From NCBI GenBank assembly GCA_002369525.1, contig DFFN01000207.1, positions 1 through 40,447 of the forward strand: a stretch of DNA of 40,447 nt, read 5' to 3'. Below the pieces are notes generated by a model. The model searched no databases and was not told the origin of the DNA. It saw only the letters and a program-made list of their open reading frames with translations. A program made the position numbers and the translations under genes. This DNA comes from Lachnoclostridium sp. UBA3775. Its GTDB lineage: Bacteria; Bacillota; Clostridia; Lachnospirales; Lachnospiraceae. Position 1 is the stretch's first letter, and the number at the start of each line of letters is the position of its first letter. This document shows, piece after piece, positions 26,055 to 32,719 of this stretch.

Positions 26055-28271
26055 ATGACTAAAGTAAAACCGGGAATGTTTATCGGCGAACGTTACGAAA
26101 TTCTGGCGCTCATAGGCTCCGGCGGAACTGCGGACGTTTTTAAGGCGGTTGACCGCAGACTGAATCGAAACGTAGCGATAAAGATTCTTAAGAGCAGCTT
26201 TACCGGCGATAAGAAGATAGTGGAAAAGTTCAGGCAGGAGGCTCAGTCCTGTGCCGGTCTTACCCACCCCAACATTGTAAGCGTATATGATGTAGGCAAT
26301 GACGGAGATCTTCATTATATCGTAATGGAGCTGATCGAAGGCATTACGCTTAAGAAATTCATAGAGAGAAAAGGAAAGCTTGAAATCAAGGAGGCCATCG
26401 GCATCGCGATACAAATCGCCCAGGGTCTTGATGCGGCTCACGCAAACCACATCGTTCACAGGGACATCAAACCCCAGAACATAATCATCTCGCGTGAAGG
26501 CAAGGTAAAGGTAACGGATTTCGGTATTGCGAGAGCAACTCTCGGAACCAGTACCAATACGATCAACCAGGCGCCTGTCGGTTCGGTGCATTATCTTTCT
26601 CCCGAGCAGGCAAGGGGCGGTTTTTCCGATGAAAGAAGCGACATTTATTCACTCGGTGTTACCATATACGAAATGCTCTCCGGAAAGGTTCCTTTCTCGG
26701 GTGACAACAATGTTTCGGTAGCATTGCTTCATATCCAGGGTGAGGCTACGCCTCTTCACGAGATCAATCCCGACGTTACTCCTTCGGTTGAGAAGATAGT
26801 TGCAAAATGTATGCAGAAGAAGCCGGAAAGAAGGTATTTTTCCGCTGCAGAGCTTATCAAGGACCTTAAAGCTTCAATAAACAATCCTACCGGAAATTTC
26901 GTGAAGCTCGGAAAGGCAAACGTGAGCAATTCTCCCACCAAGGAAATGAGTCCTGAGGAGATCAAGGCCATCAAGAGCCAGGCTCATACCGGTGATGTAA
27001 TGCCGGATGATGATGTCGATTATGAGGAGGAAGAGGACTACGAAGAAGAAGGCGATATGGTTGAGGACGAGGAGCTTGACACGATCAATACCAAGACCGA
27101 AAAGCTCATCATCATCGGCAGTGTCGTTCTTGTGTTCATCCTTCTCGGTTTCGTTATCTTCCTGTTCTCCAAACTGGACGTTTTCGGCGGAGACAAGAGC
27201 AGTGAAAGCTCTTCGGTACAGGAAACCAACAACATGCTGAGCAATACCCAGATCAAGAACTTCATCACTTCATATCCGACACTTGCGGAGATGGAGGAAG
27301 CCCTTAAACAGAGAAAGGTCAAATACGATCTTCTCGGCAAATACCGTGATGACCTTGAAAAAGACAAGATCATTACCATGTACTATCCGATCGAGGGCGA
27401 CAGCGATATTCTTACCGTTGAATACAGCCTCGGAAAAGCACCGGCCAATACAAAGCTGATGATCAGCGTAGTAGGTTCGGATACTAACGACGCAAGAAAC
27501 AAGCTCATAGAGTGGGCTAAGCCCGGCATTGCCGTTGTCAGGACAAAGGCAGCAAGCGAGCACACCGACGAGCCTCAGAACCAGGTTATCAGACAGGATA
27601 TCGAAGAGGGTACGGCGGTACCGATCGAGGAAGGCAAAAAGGTTGAAATTCTCCTTACCTACAGTATCGGTCCCGAGGAGCTTACCGTTCCGAATCTTGC
27701 CAGCGAAACTTCTGTTTATGACAGACAGAGTGTTGAAACACTTTACGGTGAAAAATATAACTTTGAATTTGCATTTGACTTTGAAAACAGTCAGAAGCAG
27801 CCGGGTATCGTTGTAAAGACAGAGCCCGCTGCAGGTGAGCCCATCAGTGTCGGAGATAAGATCATTGTTTATCTTTCATCCGAGACCGTTAAGGTTCCCG
27901 AGGTTGTCGGACTTACAAAGGGCGAGGCTCAGAGCAAGCTTTCCGCGATCGGACTTCAGTTTGCAATAAGCGATGCTGAAGAAGGCGAAGGCAAGCCCGG
28001 AGACATTATCAAGCAGAGCAAGGATAAGGGTGATATCGTGGCAAGAGGTTCGGTTCTTTACCTTACCGCTATCAAGATTCCTGATACGCCGACACCTACT
28101 CCGGACGGATGGAAACCTACCGATACACCGACACCTACACCTACGGATACACCTTCACCCACACCTACACCTACGGATACACCTTCACCCACACCCGAGC
28201 CGGTAGATACCGGAACTCCCGATCCGGGTCCCAATCCAAATCCTGATCCGGAAAACAAACCCGAGGGTTGA
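26055..28271 (+). CDS. prkC: Membrane Ser/Thr kinase with PASTA domains (PrkC/Stk1)
   Basis: A eukaryotic-like kinase that senses peptidoglycan or lipid II and controls wall growth and dormancy exit in Firmicutes. The cytoplasmic kinase (about 12-275) has GSGGTADVF, K43, HRDIKPQN (D137), DFG (D155) and SVHYLSPEQARGG. A highly acidic juxtamembrane stretch (318-342) precedes one membrane helix (351-371). Outside are about three to four PASTA-like units, the clearest carrying VKVPEVVGLTKGEAQSKL. A Pro/Thr-rich tail of about 60 residues ends the protein, an unusual extension after the PASTA units. 738 residues. AAAGGA precedes the ATG. Confidence 0.96.
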   Translation: MTKVKPGMFIGERYEILALIGSGGTADVFKAVDRRLNRNVAIKILKSSFTGDKKIVEKFRQEAQSCAGLTHPNIVSVYDVGNDGDLHYIVMELIEGITLKKFIERKGKLEIKEAIGIAIQIAQGLDAAHANHIVHRDIKPQNIIISREGKVKVTDFGIARATLGTSTNTINQAPVGSVHYLSPEQARGGFSDERSDIYSLGVTIYEMLSGKVPFSGDNNVSVALLHIQGEATPLHEINPDVTPSVEKIVAKCMQKKPERRYFSAAELIKDLKASINNPTGNFVKLGKANVSNSPTKEMSPEEIKAIKSQAHTGDVMPDDDVDYEEEEDYEEEGDMVEDEELDTINTKTEKLIIIGSVVLVFILLGFVIFLFSKLDVFGGDKSSESSSVQETNNMLSNTQIKNFITSYPTLAEMEEALKQRKVKYDLLGKYRDDLEKDKIITMYYPIEGDSDILTVEYSLGKAPANTKLMISVVGSDTNDARNKLIEWAKPGIAVVRTKAASEHTDEPQNQVIRQDIEEGTAVPIEEGKKVEILLTYSIGPEELTVPNLASETSVYDRQSVETLYGEKYNFEFAFDFENSQKQPGIVVKTEPAAGEPISVGDKIIVYLSSETVKVPEVVGLTKGEAQSKLSAIGLQFAISDAEEGEGKPGDIIKQSKDKGDIVARGSVLYLTAIKIPDTPTPTPDGWKPTDTPTPTPTDTPSPTPTPTDTPSPTPEPVDTGTPDPGPNPNPDPENKPEG
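28131..28190 (+). repeat. Exact 30-bp tandem duplication in the kinase tail
   Basis: 28131-28160 and 28161-28190 are identical and encode TPTPTDTPSP twice, within a longer PT-rich stretch. Identity at synonymous sites points to recent duplication, so copy number may vary between strains. Confidence 0.9.
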
Positions 28272-28272
28272 T

Positions 28273-29160
28273 ATGACGGAGGTCAGAGGAAAAATATTAA
28301 AAGGAATAGCAGGCTTCTACTACGTCTATGCCGGGGGCATAGGCGTAGTGGAATGTAAAGCCAAAGGTCTGTTCAGAAATCAGGGCGTTAAGCCTCTGCC
28401 GGGAGACATGGCAGAGCTTGAGATAAGCGACGGCAATAAGCTCAGCGGGAATATCACCGAAATACTTCCGCGCAAAAATTCGCTTATCAGACCGGCAGTC
28501 GCAAATGTCGACCAGGTACTGGTCTTTTTTGCCGTTAAGGATCCCGATCCGCACCTGAATCTTCTGGACAGATTTCTTATTTCCATGGAAAAAAACGGAC
28601 TGCCCGCATATATCATTTTTAACAAGACCGATCTTTGCGATGAGAAAACGGTTGATTCGCTGCGTGACATATATCACAGAGCAGGCTACACCACATTTGC
28701 GATAAGCGCCGGAAAAGGCATAGGAAGAGAAGAGGTCGTTCACCTGCTTGAAGGAAAAACAAGCGTTCTTGCCGGACCGTCGGGGGTCGGAAAATCAACC
28801 TTTATGAACCTGATCAATCCGGATGCCACAAGTATCGTGGGCGAGCTCAGCGAGAAAATAAAAAGAGGCAAGAACACCACAAGGCATACCGAACTTTTCC
28901 CGGTGGGAAATGATTCCTATCTGATAGACACGCCCGGTTTTTCAAGCTTTTATATTGATGATATAGAAGCCGGAGAGCTCGGGGAATACTATCCGGAAAT
29001 AAAAAAAAATGAACCGGGATGCCGCTTTGCAGGCTGCTCTCACATAAGGGAAAATGACTGCGGCGTAAGAAAGGCTTTGTCGGAAGGGCTGATCGCTCCC
29101 GAGAGATATGAGAATTATTGCAGGCTTTATGAAGAAGCCATGAAAAGAAAGAAATTTTAA
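28273..29160 (+). CDS. rsgA: Ribosome small subunit-dependent GTPase RsgA
   Basis: A late 30S assembly GTPase. An N-terminal OB fold precedes a circularly permuted GTPase: G4 FNKTD comes before G1 GPSGVGKST, then the switch GKNTTRHTELF and G3 DTPGF. The C-terminal zinc site is CRFAGCSHIRENDC. 295 residues is normal. ATG 28273 follows the kinase stop by one base with GAGGG upstream. The kinase-rsgA order is conserved; PASTA kinases are reported to phosphorylate RsgA/CpgA in Bacillus. Confidence 0.96.
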   Translation: MTEVRGKILKGIAGFYYVYAGGIGVVECKAKGLFRNQGVKPLPGDMAELEISDGNKLSGNITEILPRKNSLIRPAVANVDQVLVFFAVKDPDPHLNLLDRFLISMEKNGLPAYIIFNKTDLCDEKTVDSLRDIYHRAGYTTFAISAGKGIGREEVVHLLEGKTSVLAGPSGVGKSTFMNLINPDATSIVGELSEKIKRGKNTTRHTELFPVGNDSYLIDTPGFSSFYIDDIEAGELGEYYPEIKKNEPGCRFAGCSHIRENDCGVRKALSEGLIAPERYENYCRLYEEAMKRKKF

Positions 29161-29172
29161 CGGGTAAAGAAA

Positions 29173-29826
29173 ATGACAAAAATCGCACCATCAATATTAT
29201 CGGCTGATTTTAACAGGCTCGGAGAACAGATAGCCATTCTTGAAAATGAAGGGGCTGATTATCTGCACATTGACGTTATGGACGGAGCTTTTGTCCCCAA
29301 TATTTCCTTCGGGATTCCGGTCGTGAGATCGATAAGGAAAAACACCGGAATGTTCTTTGACGTACATCTGATGATAAACGAGCCGGTAAGATACATACGC
29401 GATTTTGCGGAAGCTGGGGCCGACCTGATCTGTGTTCATTATGAGGCATGCAGCAATATAATCGGCACCCTTGAGGAGATAAAGAGCCACGGAAAAAAGT
29501 GCGGAGTGGCAATAAAGCCCGGAACCCCTGTTGAACTGCTGACTCCTTTTATCACAATGCCGGACCTTATACTTGTCATGTCTGTGGAACCGGGCTTCGG
29601 TGGACAGAAGCTGAACCATAACGTATTCGAAAGAGTGAAGGCCGTAAGGCAGATGCTTGACGAATCCGGCGGTAAGGCAGAAATAGAGGTTGACGGCGGC
29701 GTTACCGAAGACAACATAGCGGAGCTTGCGGCCGCAGGCGTTGATGTTATCGTTACCGGCAGCGCGGCGTTCAAAGAGCCGATATCCGAATCACTAAAAA
29801 GGCTGAGGGAAAAGATAGATAAGTAA
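29173..29826 (+). CDS. rpe: Ribulose-phosphate 3-epimerase
   Basis: Interconverts ribulose 5-phosphate and xylulose 5-phosphate in the pentose phosphate pathway. The TIM barrel has IAPSILSADF, HIDVMDGAFVPN, FDVHLM, MSVEPGFGGQ and VDGGV, with catalytic Asp in the second and the fifth of these. 217 residues is standard. It lies 12 nt after rsgA, the usual clostridial context. The thiamine pyrophosphokinase gene that often follows is not here. Confidence 0.97.
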   Translation: MTKIAPSILSADFNRLGEQIAILENEGADYLHIDVMDGAFVPNISFGIPVVRSIRKNTGMFFDVHLMINEPVRYIRDFAEAGADLICVHYEACSNIIGTLEEIKSHGKKCGVAIKPGTPVELLTPFITMPDLILVMSVEPGFGGQKLNHNVFERVKAVRQMLDESGGKAEIEVDGGVTEDNIAELAAAGVDVIVTGSAAFKEPISESLKRLREKIDK

Positions 29827-29835
29827 GAAGGTTTT

Positions 29836-30888
29836 ATGAAGAAAATTTGTTATATTTTAATCGCTTTAATGATGCTTTTCCTGCTTGCCTGCGGTAATGA
29901 GGAAAGCTCACCGGAAGCATCCTCCGGAATAGACAAAACTCCGGAGATAACGGCGACACCTGAGATAACGTCGACACCCGAGCCGACGGCGACATCTGCG
30001 CCGACGGCAACGCCTGAACCTACAACGACACCTGAACCGACGGCAACGCCTGAACCGACGGCGACACCCGAGCCGACGGCAACGCCTGAACCGACGGCAA
30101 CGTCTGAGCCCGAGTCTACTCCGACTCCTGCGCCGACGGCAACCAAGGCTCCCACGATAACGCCGAAGCCCACGGCGACAGCGGTGCCGACAAAAAAACC
30201 GGTGCCCAAAATCAGTGTGGCACCCGGTGAAAAATATGATTTCTGCATAGACCCGGGCCACGGCTTTGCGGATCCGGGAACTCAGGGACTGCTCGGAAAA
30301 GGAGTATATGAAAGGGATGTTACCCTTGCAATGTCGCTGCTGTTAAAGGAAGAGCTTGAAGGCAGAGGCTATAAGGTGCTGTTAAGCCATGACGGAATAA
30401 ACCAGCCCGACGAAGATGAAATAATGAAGCAGGCCGACGCATTGGGCCTTGAGTATGACAAGACACGCTTTACCAAAAACAAGGTATTCTATGCCTATGA
30501 AAGAACGATATGGTCAAATGTTCTTTATCTGGACCATGCATATGACGCGTTCATCTCGCTTCATGTAAATTATGTCAGCAACCCGAATGTGACCGGATAT
30601 CATGTGTACTACTGTACTCAGAATGATTGTTCGGCGTCTTCGAAGCTTCTTGCCGAAAAACTGACGGAAGCGTTAAAAAAAGGCTATCCGAAGAAAACGG
30701 TAAAGCTGATTCCCAAGAACTATGCCGATGCCTATCAGGTGACAAAATATTCCATAATGCCGTCCATACTTCTTGAAATGGGCTTTGCCTCCAATCCAGG
30801 TGAAGCAAAGGATCTGATGAACGAGGAGTGGAGAGCGGAATATGTGAAAGCCGTTGCCGACGGACTTATCGCATATAAAAACAGTTAA
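29836..30888 (+). CDS. Lipoprotein N-acetylmuramoyl-L-alanine amidase (Amidase_3)
   Basis: A predicted cell-surface hydrolase cutting the MurNAc-L-Ala bond of peptidoglycan. The signal peptide ends in lipobox LLAC (Cys19). Residues about 36-120 form a Pro/Thr/Glu linker of TPEPTA-like repeats long enough to reach into the wall. The catalytic domain (about 133-350) has the zinc ligands H142 in DPGHG, E159 in YERD and H243 in SLHVN, and catalytic E314 in LLEMGF. All four residues are present, so it should be active. AAGAAGG precedes the ATG. It follows rpe by nine bases and ends the operon. Confidence 0.92.
   Translation: MKKICYILIALMMLFLLACGNEESSPEASSGIDKTPEITATPEITSTPEPTATSAPTATPEPTTTPEPTATPEPTATPEPTATPEPTATSEPESTPTPAPTATKAPTITPKPTATAVPTKKPVPKISVAPGEKYDFCIDPGHGFADPGTQGLLGKGVYERDVTLAMSLLLKEELEGRGYKVLLSHDGINQPDEDEIMKQADALGLEYDKTRFTKNKVFYAYERTIWSNVLYLDHAYDAFISLHVNYVSNPNVTGYHVYYCTQNDCSASSKLLAEKLTEALKKGYPKKTVKLIPKNYADAYQVTKYSIMPSILLEMGFASNPGEAKDLMNEEWRAEYVKAVADGLIAYKNS
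29944..30129 (+). repeat. 18-bp repeats encoding TPEPTA in the amidase linker
   Basis: Roughly ten degenerate copies of an 18-bp unit (core CCGACGGCAACGCCTGAA). The longest runs of identity lie at about 30020-30110. It codes a Thr/Pro/Glu/Ala linker between lipid anchor and enzyme. A glycine/valine-rich antisense frame across it is a by-product of the repeat. Confidence 0.85.
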
Positions 30889-30891
30889 GGC

Positions 30892-30926
30892 CGGGAGTCC
30901 CGAAAAGAGGAACTCCCGTTTTTTTT
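30892..30926 (+). terminator. Strong Rho-independent terminator after the amidase gene
   Basis: Stem CGGGAGT (30892-30898) pairs with ACTCCCG (30912-30918), followed by eight T. It closes the murE-to-amidase gene run. Confidence 0.92.
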
Positions 30927-30970
30927 ATGCTTCAGGACATGATTAGGCTTATATCGGCTAAGAAAACACA

Positions 30971-30999
30971 TTGCAAGTATATTAAAGTAATGGTATAAT
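30971..30999 (+). promoter_or_regulatory. Extended -10 promoter placing the mRNA start at the polymerase ATG
   Basis: -35 TTGCAA (30971-30976), 17-bp spacer, TGG plus perfect TATAAT (30994-30999). The expected transcription start, six to eight bases on, is 31005-31007, which coincides with the ATG at 31006. No Shine-Dalgarno sequence lies between. No LexA box is evident. Confidence 0.75.
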
Positions 31000-31005
31000 T
31001 TAAAA

Positions 31006-32490
31006 ATGATGGAAAAAGTATACATTGCCATAGATCTTAAATCATTTTATGCTTCCTGCGAATGCGTGGAACTCGGGCTTGATCCGCTTGATACCAATCT
31101 TGTCGTTGCGGATGAAAGCCGCACCGAAAAGACCATATGTCTTGCTGTTTCGCCAAGCCTTAAAAGCTACGGAATACCCGGCAGGGCAAGACTTTATGAG
31201 GTTGTAAGGCGCGTGGAAACCGTAAATGCCGGCAGGGCAAAAAAGTGCGCACCTAAAGGGCTTACGGGTAAAAGCTGTTTTAATTCCGAACTTATGTCAG
31301 ACGACAGGCTTGCAGTGGACTACATAGTTGCAACTCCTCGCATGTCGCATTATATGAAGCTAAGCTCGGATATATATGCCATATATCTTAAATATGTTTC
31401 TCCTGATGATATATTTGCTTATTCGGTAGACGAGGTATTCATCGATGCCACCGCATATCTCGGTATATATAATACCGACGGCCACGGCTTTGCCCGCATG
31501 CTGATACAGGATGTTCTTAAAAATACCGGAATAACGGCAACGGCAGGTATAGGCAGCAATATGTATCTTTGCAAGGTGGCAATGGATATTGTCGCAAAGC
31601 ATATACCGGCAGATAAGGACGGAGTGAGGATCGCAGAGCTTGACGAAGAAGGCTACAAAAACAACTGGTGGTCGCATACTCCCATCACTGATTTCTGGAG
31701 AGTGGGGCGCGGCATAGCCAAAAGGCTTGAAAAGCTCGGAATGTATACAATGGGAGACGTTGCGCGCTTTTCCCTCGATCGTTTTCTCGTCGGAAGGATA
31801 TATAAGGAATTCGGTAAAAATGCCGAGCTTCTGATAGACCACGCATGGGGAATCGAGCCCACGACCATAGCAGATGTCAAGGCATATAAGCCTCAGAACC
31901 GGAGCATTACCTCGGGTCAGGTTCTTTCGGAACCCTGCGGTTATGAGCGTACGAGGCTTATAGTGTGGGAAATGGCAGACATGATCTCTCTCGACCTTGT
32001 GGATAAAAAGCTTCTGAGCAATCAGATGGTTCTTACGATAAATTATGACAGGGAAAGCCTCGAGGACGGTAATTATAAAGGAGAACTTGTGAGTGACTAC
32101 TACGGCAGGACCGTGCCGAAGGCTGCTCACGGAACCATAAACCTTGACAGCCATACATCTTCAACAAGGCTTATCAATAATGCCGCCATGACGTTGTTTG
32201 ACAGGATATTTGACAAAAACCTGCTGGCAAGAAGAATTAATCTTGTCATGGGAAATGTGATCAAAGAGGATGAAGTTCCTGAAAGCGAAAACTTCAAGCA
32301 GCTCAGCCTTTTTGACATGATGAAGGATGAGAAAGAAGAAAAGGTTCTTGAAAAGGAGCGGGCCTTACAGGAGGCTGTTCTTGCGATCAAGCACAGATAC
32401 GGTAAAAATGCAATGCTGAAGGGTACGAACTACACCGAGGGCGCAACCGCAAAGGACCGCAACAGGCAGATCGGCGGGCATAAAGCATAG
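31006..32490 (+). CDS. Y-family translesion DNA polymerase (UvrX/DinB-like)
   Basis: A low-fidelity polymerase for bypass of damaged DNA. The palm has AIDLKSFYASCE (first catalytic Asp, D10) and YSVDEVFIDA (second acidic pair). A thumb with helix-hairpin-helix segments and a little-finger domain follow. QLSLF at about 432-436 is a beta-clamp-binding peptide. 494 residues and the following YolD-like gene fit the Gram-positive UvrX/YqjW subgroup rather than classic DinB. ATGATG at 31006/31009 has no ribosome site; MEKVYIAIDL matches the family start, so a leaderless message is likely. Confidence 0.93.
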   Translation: MMEKVYIAIDLKSFYASCECVELGLDPLDTNLVVADESRTEKTICLAVSPSLKSYGIPGRARLYEVVRRVETVNAGRAKKCAPKGLTGKSCFNSELMSDDRLAVDYIVATPRMSHYMKLSSDIYAIYLKYVSPDDIFAYSVDEVFIDATAYLGIYNTDGHGFARMLIQDVLKNTGITATAGIGSNMYLCKVAMDIVAKHIPADKDGVRIAELDEEGYKNNWWSHTPITDFWRVGRGIAKRLEKLGMYTMGDVARFSLDRFLVGRIYKEFGKNAELLIDHAWGIEPTTIADVKAYKPQNRSITSGQVLSEPCGYERTRLIVWEMADMISLDLVDKKLLSNQMVLTINYDRESLEDGNYKGELVSDYYGRTVPKAAHGTINLDSHTSSTRLINNAAMTLFDRIFDKNLLARRINLVMGNVIKEDEVPESENFKQLSLFDMMKDEKEEKVLEKERALQEAVLAIKHRYGKNAMLKGTNYTEGATAKDRNRQIGGHKA

Positions 32491-32501
32491 CGGGGTATGA
32501 A

Positions 32502-32690
32502 ATGAACAACAGATATGATGATATAAAAAACATGTCCAGACCGAAGTATGAGGAGTTTCCTCCCATGGATATATCAGACCGTGCCGCCCAGTTTTCTCCC
32601 TTTGCCGCTCTGACGGGCTACGGCGATGCGATAGAGGAGACCGAAAGGATTGTCGAAGAAGAAATGTTGAGACATGAGATAAATACGTGA
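32502..32690 (+). CDS. Short YolD-like protein, N-terminal part only
   Basis: A 62-residue protein with FPPMDISDRAAQFSPFAALT followed by GYGDAIEETER, a motif I recall from Firmicute proteins encoded next to Y-family polymerases and often labelled YolD-like. Those I remember are about twice as long, with a C-terminal domain that is missing here. I looked in the other frames after 32690 and saw no continuation, so it is not a simple frameshift. It begins 11 nt after the polymerase stop with a weak ribosome site (GGGGT). A role with the polymerase is inferred from position only. Confidence 0.7.
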   Translation: MNNRYDDIKNMSRPKYEEFPPMDISDRAAQFSPFAALTGYGDAIEETERIVEEEMLRHEINT

Positions 32691-32719
32691 CAATACATAC
32701 TATACGAGGAGGAGCATAC

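Noticed and set aside
28058..28258. Gly/Val-rich antisense frame opposite the kinase tail
   Set aside because: By-product of the PT-coding repeat, with no start signals.
29944..30129. Possible CRISPR-like array
   Set aside because: The repeats are contiguous 18-bp coding units in frame with a secreted enzyme, without spacers.
29850..30261. Gly/Val-rich and Arg/Cys-rich antisense frames opposite the amidase linker
   Set aside because: They are by-products of the 18-bp TPEPTA repeat read backward.
32640..32719. Promoter for the cellulase gene
   Set aside because: TTGAGA at 32667-32672 has no acceptable -10 at 16-18 bp, and other combinations were no better.
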